Assembly: GCA_039654915.1 (NCBI GenBank)
Contig: CM077598.1
Coordinates: 71,018,041-71,082,040, forward strand
Length of the DNA stretch: 64,000 nt
Direction of reading: 5' to 3'
From: Aquilaria yunnanensis
Lineage: Eukaryota > Streptophyta > Magnoliopsida > Malvales > Thymelaeaceae
This document shows positions 45,803 through 56,567 of the stretch, one piece after another. A program made the position numbers and the translations under genes. Every line of letters begins with the position of its first letter. Position 1 is the first letter of the stretch. The notes below the pieces were generated by a model that was not told the DNA's origin, made no database searches, and saw only the letters and a program-made list of their open reading frames with translations.

Positions 45803-46425
45803 ATGTTTGCCGAGCAAGCCAAGGTTACCGCCTTTCTCGAGAGTTGGATCTTTCTCAACTCCTATATGAGCTGTGTGACTTTGGAGAAGTCAGAGAAGTG
45901 GTGACTAAAGTTCTTTCTTCCTTCTTATGCAAAAGTTAGGCTGCCCAGTCATAATGAACCGAGCTACCTTCCTTGGCTGAAGGAGGTTACCGTCTTTGGA
46001 GTGCAACTGAACGTAGGTGTCCGTTATCCTCCTCTGAGGGTGGTCTCTGAATTTTGCTATTTCCATGGCATAGTTGTCAATCAAATGCCCCTGAACTCCT
46101 TCGCCTACTTTAATGCCTTCCTGTGTATGTGTTGAGTTTTCAAAATTGTCCCACGCTTCATCTTCTTTCTCCAATACTACAAACTTCATCCTATCCAAAA
46201 ACGGGGGATTTTACTTCTTTCTCCCTCAGGGATCCAAGAGCAAGAAATTTACTTTCACCTTCGACACCAAAGACAGTTGGCAATGATGGCAGAAGAAGTA
46301 CTTCTTTATGGAGATTGATGAGAGGTGGGTAAATCTTCCAGTTTAATGGGCTTCGGGTACCCTGGCAACTGATGTAGTGGAGTCGAGGAAGTTGTTAACT
46401 CTAGAACTGGAGTCTCAGTTTGAGG
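45803..46425 (+). pseudogene. Antisense gene of element F, exon 1 fragment
   Basis: Starts MFAEQAKVTAFLESW. It keeps the exon 1 pattern of A, B and H: KFFLPSYA, EVTVFGVQL, RYPPLRVVSEFCYFHGI, YFNAFLCMC, FIFFLQYYKL, then after a frame break the segment before DVVESRKLLTLEL. Stops and frameshifts are frequent. It breaks at about 46425 into the remains of B's LTR; exons 2-4 are missing. Its retention in a diverged family shows that the domain is old. Confidence 0.7.
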
Positions 46426-46699
46426 AGTTCCCTTGTTTAGAGGTTCCACCTTCGGGGAGATTCTCTTCTGTTTGTGATAGCTAATTCTCTGCATCCGAAG
46501 GCGATCCGTTCGGTCCCTCGAGGGAGCCGTCACCATCTTTGCGATCCCTGGCGTTCTTGCCGAAGTTCCAAGTTCGGGGTGCTTGGCTTTGTTCCTTCTG
46601 AGGTTAGTGATGGTGTCTCTTTCGGGTGACGCCAGGCTTCCTGATCATACTTTCGGCAGGAAGTATGCACTGGGAGAGGAGATAGTCCTTCGGCTATCA
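46426..46699 (-). repeat. Element B 3' LTR fragment
   Basis: Matches 56290-56567 and ends CTTCGGCTATCA. The other two thirds of the LTR are missing. It is followed by the inverted polypurine tract CAAGCCCCCCTC. Confidence 0.88.
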
Positions 46700-47111
46700 C
46701 AAGCCCCCCTCTAGAAAGCCTGAAGTGGGAACTTCAGTTTGGCAGCTTTCAAAGGGAGTACTTCGGGGCCTTGGGTATAGCACTCTTGCCGAAGGTGCAC
46801 CTTTTGTCTGAAGACACGGGTTGTTCAAACATAGCCCGTCTTTTGGTGTCCCCGGGGTAACCTACTTCTTTACTTTTGTAGGTCTGTGAAACGTCGCGTC
46901 TCGTAACCAGACGTGTCAGTCTGGAGCGGCGTGCCGTCTGTCAGAAGGCGTGTCCCCCTTTTGGTGCGATGGCTGACACGTGGCAGCTTTTTATTGGTTG
47001 GGGTTGCATCGGTTACAGTGGGCGTGCCTTTTTATGCTTAGTAAGCAGTTATGGCGACACCTTGCCTTCGCGCAGCATTTATGACGCCATTTCGCTTATC
47101 CCCCCTCGGCC

Positions 47112-47119
47112 TATATATA
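47112..47119 (+). promoter_or_regulatory. TATA box of B's antisense gene
   Basis: TATATATA, 268 bases upstream of ATG 47380. Matching boxes lie 265-267 bases upstream in A and H, which supports a true internal promoter separate from the LTR. A 37-nt segment ending TTCG before GTGGGT (near 47247) corresponds to G's short exon, but starts with ACG. Confidence 0.65.
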
Positions 47120-47379
47120 CTTTTGTTCCTTCATAACCCCTTTTGCTTCTCCTTTTGCTCTCCTCTGTCTTTCAAGTGCTCCTGCCTTCTTCCTTGCTTT
47201 TCGCGGCGGTGCTGTTTAACGGGGTTTTTTCCGACCACCTTTCACGACGGTCTTTTCAAATCCAGATTTTGGCAAATCATTCGGTGGGTTTTTGATATCC
47301 AGAGTCCTCTGATTTTTGCTTTTTCAAGCTTTTCCGAACTCATTTTTTGCCTTTTTCCGAACTCATTTTTTGGCCAATC

Positions 47380-49808
47380 ATGCCTATCCTCGAGAGCTGG
47401 CAGCCTCTTCTTTCTCATCCTTGTTGCACCACTCCTGCAAAACTAGAGAAATGGAAGAAGAAGTTCTTCCTTCCCTCCTATGCCACTATGAGGTTGCCAC
47501 ATTCTGACGAATTCAGTTTTTCTAACCGTAGTGACGAGGTTACCGTTTTCTGAGCCCAGCTGAAGGCCGGACTTCGGTACCCTCCGCCGAAGATGGTTTA
47601 CGAGTTTTGCGATTTCCATGGCATTGCCAGAAACCAACTTCCGCCGAACTCGTACTACTACTTCAACGCCTTTCTTTGTATGTATGGCATTTTCAAAATA
47701 GAATCCCACTTCATTCTTTTTCTGCAGTACTATAAGCTCTTAGTGGTCCCGAAGGGTGGCTTCTACTTTATGCTACCTCGGGGATCAGGGAGCAAAAAAT
47801 ATAAGTTCACTTTTGCCAACAAGGACAGCTGGCGAGGGTGGCAACAAAAGTTCTTTTTCTGAAGAAGGAGGAGGCCTGGTCGCATGTTCCGACCAAATGG
47901 GCTCGGGGAAAGTTGGAGATGGACGTCGTTGACCCGAGGATATTGCTGACTCCCGAGTTGGCACCTATCTTCGCGGACTTTGACAGACGGATCCGAGCAG
48001 TCTCCGACTGGGATTCCGAGGTCCCTTCGCGCCCTCTTTACCCCTTTCCCATTAACTGGAAGTTGATGACCGAAGAGGTCCTTCGGGAGCTAAAGGTGGT
48101 AAAGGAGCACAAGACGGACCTCGGGATGCCGGCTCCAGCCATTGCCGGGAAAGACTCCTGGCTGGTGAAGCTTCTTCGGAAGAAAGAGTCTTACGAAAGT
48201 TTTTATGAAAGTAAGTTATCTCCAAATTCCTTTTCTATATTTTCACCCTGGACTCACACTGATGTCTTTTTTCCTTTTCAGAGATGGGCAACGACACTGC
48301 TGCCTTCTACAAATCACTTTTCCTCAGGCAATCCGAGAAAGGTGAGCAGACGAAGAAGGCCGTCTCCCGCAGACGAAAAATGTCTGGGGCTGGGGCATCT
48401 GTGGCTAAACGAGCGAAGAAGGATGCGCCCCATCCTCTCCCAGAGATTCCCGAGGAGGTGGGCGAAGAGCCCGAGGCTGCTGCTGTCCCGCCGGCCGAGG
48501 TCGTTGCTGACCTCACTGCTCAGAGTCCCACTACTTCGGTGATTCTTCTGGATGCTTTGGTAGAGGCCCCTTCTGCCGAAGAGCGACGTAAGAGGAAGGG
48601 CAAGGGGATTTCTACCGAGGACGACGTCGCCGAGGTGCCAGCAGCTTCCGACGACGACGTCGCCGAGGTGCCAGCAGGTTTGTTTTTCTAACAAACTGTG
48701 GTGCCTTCTTTTTTGTGGGCTTTGAGATTTTCTTGCCTTGACCAATTTTTTATTTTTGCCATGCAGGGGAGATATCATCTACGGGTTGGGTGGCCAAGCA
48801 CGCCCGAAAGCGGGCCCTTCGGGATGCCTATATCCCGAAGGGGAAGGTCCCGTAGGAGCCTTTCTGGACGTTTACGGAGGACATGAATTTGAACTCTGGA
48901 GATTGCCAGCAAATGGCTAAGGAGATCTCAAAGGGGGTGCTTACTGAGGCCTCCTTCAAGGCCATCGCGGAGGCTCACCTTGATGATGACTCCCTTGCCG
49001 CGAAGGTCTCTGAGCATGCTGCCCAGGTACGTATCTCGCCTTTGTGTTTTTCCTTTTGATTTACTCTAAATGTCTGCCTCTTCTTTTTTGCCTTATTAAC
49101 TTTGTCTTTGTTTCTCCACAGCTACTGGGGTACGCCGGTTTCCTCAGAGTTCGGGTGGCGAGGCAGGCGCTGTTCCGAGCCTCAGCCTTAGGCACCATAG
49201 ACCAATATAAGGCCAAGTGCTCAAAACTGGTCACGCAGAACGAGCAGCTTGCTCAAGCTGCAGAAAATGAGGTTGCTGCCGTTCGGGAGGAGTTCCTGAA
49301 GAAAAAGGAAGAACTTTTGAAGGACTCCTCCCAGAAGATTTCTGACCTCGGCTCCCAGGTGGTGGAGCTGATTTCGGCGAATGAGGCAGTTCAAAAGGAG
49401 AAGTCAGAATCTGAGGCTCTCCTGGCGAAGGTGCTTGAAGAGAAGGCCACGCTTCAAGCCGAGGTCGAGTCTTTGAAGAAGGAGCCGGAGAAGAAGAAGA
49501 TGAAGGCACTGGAGAAAAAGGTCGCAGATCTGAAGGAGGACCTTGAAGACGTCGGTGTCGAGAAGGACAAATCCGACAAGATGACCAAAGTTGGTTTTCA
49601 GGACAGGTTTTGCCTCGCTCGGTATCACGTTCTTCAAAGGTTCCCAGACTTGGACCTTTCTTTTTTGGAGGCTCTGAACATTCCCGAGGGGCCTTGGTGG
49701 TCTTGGTCCAAGATTGAGCATCTAAACCTGCCCCCTTTGCTTTCGGCGCCGAAGGTTGTGGAGAAGGACACAGGAGCTGGTGGCTCCCGGGATGCCGAGA
49801 ATCCTTAG
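47380..49808 (+). pseudogene. Antisense spliced gene of element B, all four exons present
   Basis: Exons 47380-48210, 48282-48677, 48767-49026, 49122-49808; introns 71, 89 and 95 bases, all GT-AG, phases 1, 1, 0. The spliced product would be about 724 residues. Residues 1-277: conserved domain (WQPLLSHPCC, KFFLPSYA, YYYFNAFLCMYGIF, YFMLPRGSGSKKYKFTFANK, VDPRILLTPEL, AIAGKDSWLVKLL), like PF04195. Residues 278-410: FYKSLFLRQSEKGEQ, a basic KRAKK patch that could be a nuclear signal, then Ala/Pro/Glu-rich with two copies of DDDVAEVPA-like sequence. Exon 3: HARKRALRDAYIPKGK. Exon 4: about 100 residues of Lys/Glu heptad-like coiled coil, then FQDRFCLARYHVLQRFPDLDLSFLEAL and a Pro-rich tail. Lesions: TGA 47551-47553, a one-base loss near 47858, TAG 48853-48855. 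No enzymatic motif seen; role unknown. Confidence 0.85.
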
Positions 49809-50250
49809 TTTGTTCTAGGGCCCTTTGCCTTATTTTCCTTCTCTTTTGTACTTCTTCTTCTGGCAATCTTCCTTCTTTGTAAACAAATTTATCTTAGTAA
49901 AAGACTTTTTTAGAAAATTTGGCTAAGTATCTTTGCGAGATTTTTCATTTCCCTTTGTCCCGAACTCATTTGCTCAAGAAACTTCGGAAAACCTTATCTG
50001 CGCTTAGCATGGCGACCTTCTTCGCAAAATCTTGATTTGTACAACTTATGCCCAAGAATTTTGGCTAACTCTTTTGCCAGGTTTTCTCCATTGTCCCGAA
50101 CACGTTCGCTCAAGAGACTTCGGAAAACCTTATCTGGTCGGCCACTTTTGTGGAATTTGCACTTCTTATGCTTAAGACTTTTTGGCTAAGAAACTTTCGT
50201 ACTCATAGAATTTTTCCAACTTGTACAGCACAATCTTCTTCGCCGAGATC

Positions 50251-51396
50251 CTAAGTATAGAATTTTCTCAAGGCGTCCGAATGCCACGTATTTTTTAATT
50301 CTATACCTACGAAATCGCCGAGCTTGTACACCCCTTTTCGTACTTCGGCAAGGATCAGATAGGGACCTTCCCAGTTCGTGCGAAATACCCCGTAGGGTGG
50401 CCTACGAGGTGCAAATTCAGCCTTTCGAAGAACGAGGTCTCCTTTCTTTATTCTTTTTGGCCTGGCACGCAAGTTTATAGCCGTGGCCACTCTCTGCTGA
50501 AAAGCTTTTCTTCTCAGCTCCGCTATTTCTCTGTGTTCGCTGACTAGGTCAAGCTTGGTTCTTAGGCCGAGGTCATTTCTACTTTCATCAAAAAATTGTA
50601 CTCGGATTGATGGTTGCACTACCTCGATTGGAATGATGGCCTCTGTACCGAAAACGAGTGAAAAAGGTGTTTCCCCTGTTGCTCTGCGGGGTGTTGTTCG
50701 GTAGCTCCATAGTACACTTTGGAGCTCTCCTGGCCATTTCCCTTTTGCTTCCCCCAGCCTCTTTTTCAGACCATCTTTTATGGTCCTGTTAGATACTTCT
50801 ACCTACCCATTGCTTTGGGGGTGAGCTACTGGGGCGAAGTGCATTTTTTTTCCGAGGTCACTGATAAATTCCTGGAACCCTTTGCCTATAAATTGGGATC
50901 CATTATCAGCTACTAGTACCCTTGGTATGCCAAATCTGCATACGATGTTCTTCCATACGAACTTCTGCACTTCTTTTGCTGAGATAGTAGCCAATGGTTC
51001 CGCCTCGACCCATTTGGAGAAATAGTCTACTGCTACTACGCAGAATTTCACGCCTCCAGGCGCTGTGGGGAGTGGTCCTATGAGGTCTATGGCCCAGACT
51101 GCGAAGGGCCAGGGATAGTCAGCCGAAGTCACCATTTCCGAGGGTGTCCTCTGGATATTTGCGTGTTTTTGGCAGTTACCACATTTTCGGACGAACTGCC
51201 TAGTGTCCTTTCTCAGGGTAGGCCAAAAGTATCCTTGGTGCAGTATTACTGCCGCCAGGGCGTCGGTTCCAATCTGTGAACCACAAGCGCCTTCGTGGAC
51301 TTCTTCGAGAATCATTTCAGTATCCTCTTCGCCAACACACCTCTGTAAAGGATTTGCATATCCCTGCTGATACAGTTCTTCACCTATTAGGAAGAA
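50251..51396 (-). pseudogene. pol: Integrase and C-terminal pol of element B
   Basis: Minus strand. HHCC domain with HEGACGSQIG, then GYFWPTLRKDT and CGNCQKH. Core: Asp in WAIDLIGPLP, Asp in VADNGSQF, Glu in VEVSNRTIKDG just after a stop (Gln to stop near 50803). The C-terminal domain (KGDLVLRKAEFAPRRPPYG, NWEGPYLI, GVYKLGD) ends WHSDALRKFYT, with its stop at 50253-50251. Apart from the single stop it is well kept. It lies 442 bases from the convergent end of the antisense gene. Confidence 0.9.
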
Positions 51397-52557
51397 TCAC
51401 CCGGAGCATCTTCGCACTTTTGCAGCCTCGATGGGGTCTTCGAGGAGTGCGTTGTTCGCAAGATACCTTTTTATCGGGTCTTTCCAGCCTTTTTCTGAAG
51501 TTACTATGCTCAGTACTTCAATGCTCGGGCGGCTTAGTACCTCGGTGTATGTTTTTGACTTCGACAAGCAGTCTGCTTCGGCGTTATCCCGACGAGGTAC
51601 ATTTTTTATCCGTATGGTGTCGAACTCTCGAATGAGCTTTGTCACCAGTTCGTGATATTTTGCCAAGATTGGGTCCTTTGCCCCATAGTCTCCTGCCGTT
51701 TGCCGATTTACTAGCTGGGAAACGCTGTGGGCTTTTAGATTTCGCACGCCAATTCTTCTGGCTAGGCGCAATCCTCCTATGGGGGCTTCATACTCAGCCA
51801 CATTGTTGGTGACGTTAAAGCTGAACTTAATAGCCTTCATTACTTCAAGGCCTTCGGCACCTCTGATAATTACCCCAGCTCCCTGGTGTTTGGACCCCGA
51901 GGCTCCGTCGACGTACAAAGTCCACTCTGGCTCACCTTCGCTTGGATCTGGATGGCTATCTTCGGTGGTGGGTACTTCGGCAATGAAGTCTGCCAGAGCT
52001 TGAGCTTTTATGGCTTTTCGAGGTTCATAAGTGATGTCGTGTTCGCCAAGCTCTATGCAGCATTTGGAAAGCCTTCCCAAATGATCAACTTTTCTCATGA
52101 CATCGCGCAGAGGTAGACTGCTTCGGACGATGATAGGGTGAGCCTGAAAATATGGTCGCATCCTTCTTCCTGCTAGCACCAAGGCATATATAGCTTTTTG
52201 CAACAGAGGGTACCTGACTTCGGCGCCATGCAGGGACTTGCTTACGTAGTAGACTGGCCATTGCTTCACCCCCTCTTCTTTCACAAGGACCGAGCTTACG
52301 GCTTTTTCTGTGATGGCGAGGTATAACACGAGGGGCTCTCCCTCACGAGGTTGCCGCAAAGTGGGCAGACCGGCTAAGTAGATTTTGAGTTCCTCCCAGG
52401 CCTTTTGGCAGTCTTCACCCCAAGGATGGTTATTACTCCCGAGGTTGTCCTCCTTTTTTGCTGCCTTAGTGAGTACTTTGAATAATGGTCGACACCGGTC
52501 TCCATATATGGAAATAAACCTGCTGAGGGAGGTTATCCTTCCGGTGAGCCTATGCAC
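51397..52557 (-). pseudogene. pol: RT connection and dual RNase H of element B
   Basis: An open stretch of 386 codons. It first has the RT-linked RNase H (LVLYLAITEKAVSSVLVKEE, VYYVSKSLHGAEVRYP), then a second, archaeal-like RNase H typical of Tat elements: WTLYVDGASGSKHQGAG (Asp), NVAEYEA (Glu), AHSVSQLV, DNAEADCLSK (Asp). In the third motif the usual HxDS Asp reads Val (HSVS), so the enzyme probably lost activity. The end (IKRYLANNALLEDPIEAAKVRR) links to integrase. Confidence 0.88.
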
Positions 52558-54010
52558 ATCTTTTATTGTGGCAGGAGTTCAGAACTCGAGTAGAGCCTTA
52601 ATTTTTTCTGGTTTGGCATCAATGCCTCTTTCTGATACCATGTACCCAAGGAACTTTCCCGAGGTTACTCCGAAGATGCACTTTTCGGGGTTAAGGCGGA
52701 TCCCGAAGGCTCTGAGCTGGTGGAAAGTTTTCTTTAGATCTGTGACGTGGTCGCCAGGCGGTTTGCTTTTGACTATCATGTCGTCCACATATACTTCCAT
52801 GTTCCTCCCTATTTGGTCGTTGAAGACCTTGCTCATCAACCTCTGGTAGGTGGCTCCTGCATTTTTTAGCCCGGAGGGCATCCTAATGTAGCAGTATGTT
52901 CCTCCCTCGATAATGAAGGCGGTTTTTTCTTCATTTCAGGGTCCATCCTTATTTGATGATACCCACTAAAGGCGTCTAAGAAAGTTAGGAGCCCGTATTC
53001 GGCAGTTGAGTCTACCAATTGGTCTATCGGTGGGAGAGGGTATGAATCTTTCGGGCAAGCATCGTTCAAGTTTCTGAAGTCGATGCACATCCGGAGTTTG
53101 CCGCTTCCTTATTTTGTGGCAACTACCACATTGCTTAACCATTCAGGGTACTTGACCTCCATGATGACATCGGCTTCTAACAGTCGCTAGACTTCGGTTT
53201 TGACAAAGTTACTTTTATGAACTGAGATGCCTCGCTTCTTTTGCCGGATAGGCTTTGCTTCCAGACTTACTTTGAGGCTATGTTGAATTATGTCAGGGTT
53301 TACCCCTGGATGTCTTTCGGCGAGTAGGCAAACAGATCTTTATTTGTCAGTAGAAAAGATACAAGTTTTTCCTTGTCACCTTCGGCCAAGTTTTTCCCTA
53401 TTCGGGTATTTTTGCCCGGGACAAGTTCTACTTCTTCCATTTCCGCCTTCGTGGGATTCTCTGCCTCACCCTTTTTTGGTGCTTTTGCTTCCACAGCTTG
53501 CGCGAAGTTGTTTGCTGGAGCCTTTCATGTTTTGACGAACACCTTCCTTACTTCGCCTTGATATATGAAGATTTCCGCATCTCCATCCTAGGTGGCGAAA
53601 GTGACGGTTAAGTACTTAACATCAGGGCGAATGTGCAGGTTTCCCTGTGTCTGTCTTCCAAGGATGGCGTTGTACGATGAAGGGACATCCATAACGATGA
53701 ACCTTGCCATTGTGGAGGCTTACAACTCTGCTGCCCCAATCACCGAAGTCCCTTTCAGCATCAAAGGGAGATAAATCCATCCGAGGACGGGCAGTTCGGA
53801 CGGACCTACCCCGAAGGTAGGCGAGGTGACGGGCTTGAGGTCGCTGCTAGATACACCCAACCTCGGCAGCAAGTGTGAAAACAGGACGTCGGCATTTGAT
53901 CCGTCGTCAAGCAGCACTCTCTTGACGTCCCAGTTTCCTATTCTCACCATGATCAATAATGGGTCGTCATGGGGAAAAATGATGGGGGAACCATCCTTTC
54001 GGGCCAGCTT
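52558..54010 (-). pseudogene. pol: Protease and RT of element B
   Basis: Protease VLLDDGSNADVLFSHLLPRL near 53920-53860; a stop follows at about 53720 and a TGA at 53527-53525, at the same place as in A. RT: GEVE-type leader VELVPGKNTRIGK, DLFAYSPKD, KYPEWLSNVV, RMCIDFRNLNDACPKDSYP, FLDAFSGYHQIRMDPE, then a frameshift near 52936, GLKNAGATYQRLMSKVF and the catalytic YVDDMIVKSK near 52800. The four-residue active site is intact. Confidence 0.9.
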
Positions 54011-55544
54011 TTTTGTTGGACTTTGATACTCCATGACTGCTATTTCTCTGGCCTTCCTCTTTCTTTCCGAGGATGGCAGTCCCGTCGTAATTGTTTGTAT
54101 GATTCCCGCTGGAGGTGGGGGGCGCCTTTTCGGACTTCGGTTTCTCCGCCTGTCGGAGTCGTAGTCCTCATCTTCTGCCTTTCCTTCCTCTTCTTTTCTC
54201 CCTTTCGGGGAAGGCATGCATAGATAACGCCGAAGTTGGCCCTGTTTTATCAGCGACTCTATATACTTTTTCAATTGGAAGCAGTCTTCGGTGTCGTGGC
54301 CGTGGTCGCGATGAAACTGGCAGAACTTCTTCATATTCTTTCTGTTGTCGGCGGTCATGGCCCGTGGCCACTGAACCTGAGTTCCCTGCCTTTCCATTGT
54401 CATGAGGATGTTGGTCCTTGTGGTGTTCAGGGGTGTGAAAATGGGGAGTTTCCTTCCTCACGTTCTCCGAGGTCGGCCTGCCTGTTCGGTGGAATACCGG
54501 GTTTACTGGCTGGACCCTTTGGCCCGGGTGTGATCAGACTTCGGTTCGCCAATTCTCAGTTCTTCGGCTGTCATGTGTTGTTCGGCCCTTCGGTAAAATT
54601 CGCCCAGCGTGTCCGGGGGGTCCTTGGAGATTTCGTAAATTAGCTGTGAGTCCCTCCAAAGGCCCCGTGTCATCGCGAGGATGCATACTTCGGGCCGAAA
54701 GTCTGGTACACTCAAGGCCTCTCTGTTAAATCTCTCGACATAGTCGCGGATGGTCTCTCCAATTCTTTGCACTATGTCGAACATCTGAACCGGCATCTTC
54801 CCCGTGGCCGACTTCCGATATACTGCTGCGTGAAGGCTGTGGATAACTCCTGGAACCCTGTGATGGTTCCTGGGGCCAATGAATTATACCAGGCTGTTGC
54901 TGGCCCAGTGAGAGTGACCTTGAAACATTTGCATAAGGTAGCGTCGTCGACACCGTGCATCATCATGCTGCGTCTGTAATTGGTCAGATGGGCCTGTGGA
55001 TCAGTACGGCCATCATAAGTTTCCAGCCGAGGTACTCTGAAGTCACCTGGCATGGCTGCCTCAACTACATCTTGGGTGAATGGGGACTCATCCCCACAAA
55101 AGGTTCCAGACAACCTAGCCCAGACGGGTTTGCGGGCCACCTGTTTTTCCACTCTGTCCAACCTCGCCAATATCTTCTCCATAAGGTTCGTGGCGTTAGG
55201 TTCTTCTTCTGGGAGGGGAGATTGTTGGTGCCTCTTCGGAGAGTGAGTTCGGCGCTAAGGGGATGGGGACCTCGCCTCAGGTGACTGGCTCCTCCTGTGT
55301 GTGATTTTGGGTCGTCTTGACCCCGTTTGTCCCACAGCCATGCCCCGAAGGGCATGTTTTTTGTTGAAGACTCCTCTCGTGGGTCTCCTCATCCCGAACT
55401 ACGATGGGTTGGTTTGGGACTTTTTTCCCGAGGGTGTGCTGGCAAAGGAGGCCTTTGGGCTTGAGCTTGTTGCGGCCACCTTCAGTCTATCTGTTGTGTC
55501 ATTTCAGCCACAACAGAACGTTGAAAGTCGAGCAGAAAGCTCAT
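54011..55544 (-). pseudogene. gag: gag of element B
   Basis: ATG 55544 (MSFLLDFQRSVVAEMTQQID) with a stop at 55484-55482. Then an Arg/Ser-rich region, MEKILARLDRVEKQVARKPV, the capsid core (VPRLETYDGRTDPQAHL, ATAWYNSLAPG), a one-base frameshift near 54797, RDYVERFNREALS, DPPDTLGEFYRRAEQH, and CQFHRDHGHDTEDC near 54330. The Trp at residue WARLSG shows what the stop in A (781) replaced. It runs on in frame into protease, as in A. Confidence 0.88.
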
Positions 55545-55693
55545 GGTTATGACCAGAGGATGCTCTTCCTCAAGCGTGGAAGTCCTTGGGAGGGCTTGCT
55601 CAGTGGCCGGTTGGACTTCAGGTGTGGACGGGGACTTCGGGAGTCCCTTGTCCTTAGAACGCCGAGTCTCAACGACGGTGACCCGAGGATGGT

Positions 55694-55711
55694 TTCCCAC
55701 AGACGGCGCCA
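55694..55711 (-). other. Primer binding site of element B
   Basis: The reverse complement reads TGGCGCCGTCTGTGGGAA, identical to that of element A. Two bases separate it from the LTR at 55714. Confidence 0.85.
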
Positions 55712-55713
55712 AA

Positions 55714-56567
55714 TGATGCCCTGAGACATCTTCACTGGAAGGCATGGTGACTTCCGGGAGGACTTCCTGTGAGGGAGAGCATCTGGAGTTGAGGTTTCCC
55801 AGGGGAATGTGCCTGAAGTGCTCAGAGAAGAGGGTTAGGAGGTCCCCGGGGTGCTTTTCCAGGGAGGAGCCTCTGATGCCCAAGTTAGTTTCCTGAGAAG
55901 GTAAGGGGGAAGCACTAGAGTTTTTAGTGTGCTTGCCTGTATTTTCTCGAGGAGGAGGAGTCAAACCATTTGCCAGGGTCTATTCCCTGGTATTTATAGA
56001 GAAGCCCAGCCCGTTCAGATGACGACACGTGTTCGGTCGGATGTTCCCTGAGTTTCTGGGCGTAGGGGGCGAGTAGCCGGTGACAAGCTCCTTGAGCCTT
56101 GAACCGAGACAGGTCGTGACAATACCTAAACGGCGTCGGCGTGTCAAATCACTGTTTGAGGTGACATGTAGCGTCTATGGGCGGCATGTCAGAGGCTCCT
56201 TAAATGCTCATGCCGTACTCCTGAGGTCCTCTGGGCGAGGTCGTTCTTTGACACGGTCGCCCTTCTTCGGGAGTTATGCTCGTGCTTTTGGGGGGTTCCC
56301 TTATTCGGAGGTTCCACCTTCGGGGAGATTCCCTTCTGTTTGCGATAGCTAATTCTCTGCATCCTAAGGTGATCGGTTTGGTCCCCCGAGAGAGCCGGCA
56401 CCATCTTTGCGATCCCTGGGGTTCTTGCCGAAGTTCTAAGTTTGGGGTGCTTGGCTTCGTTCCTTCCGAGCTTAGTGATGGTGTCTCTTTCGGGTAACGC
56501 CAGGCTTCCTGATCATACCTTCGGCAGGAAGTACGCACTGGGAAAGGAGATAGTCCTTCGGCTATCA
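55714..56567 (-). repeat. Element B 5' LTR
   Basis: 854 bases; plus-strand ends TGATGCCCTGAGAC and CTTCGGCTATCA. The minus-strand TATA box (CTATAAATACCAGGG) is near 55999-55985. Confidence 0.92.

Larger units (their letters stand above)
46426..56567 (-). mobile_element. Element B: most complete Tat-type element, minus orientation
   Basis: Minus order: 5' LTR (56567-55714), primer site, gag, protease, RT, RNase H, second RNase H, integrase; on plus the whole antisense gene; then a polypurine tract and a 274-base piece of the 3' LTR (46426-46699). It is closely related to A. The left end was deleted together with part of F, so no target duplication remains. Confidence 0.9.

Noticed and set aside
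47380..49808. The antisense gene as an envelope-like gene.
   Set aside because: It is on the strand opposite to pol, has introns and no signal peptide or membrane segment.
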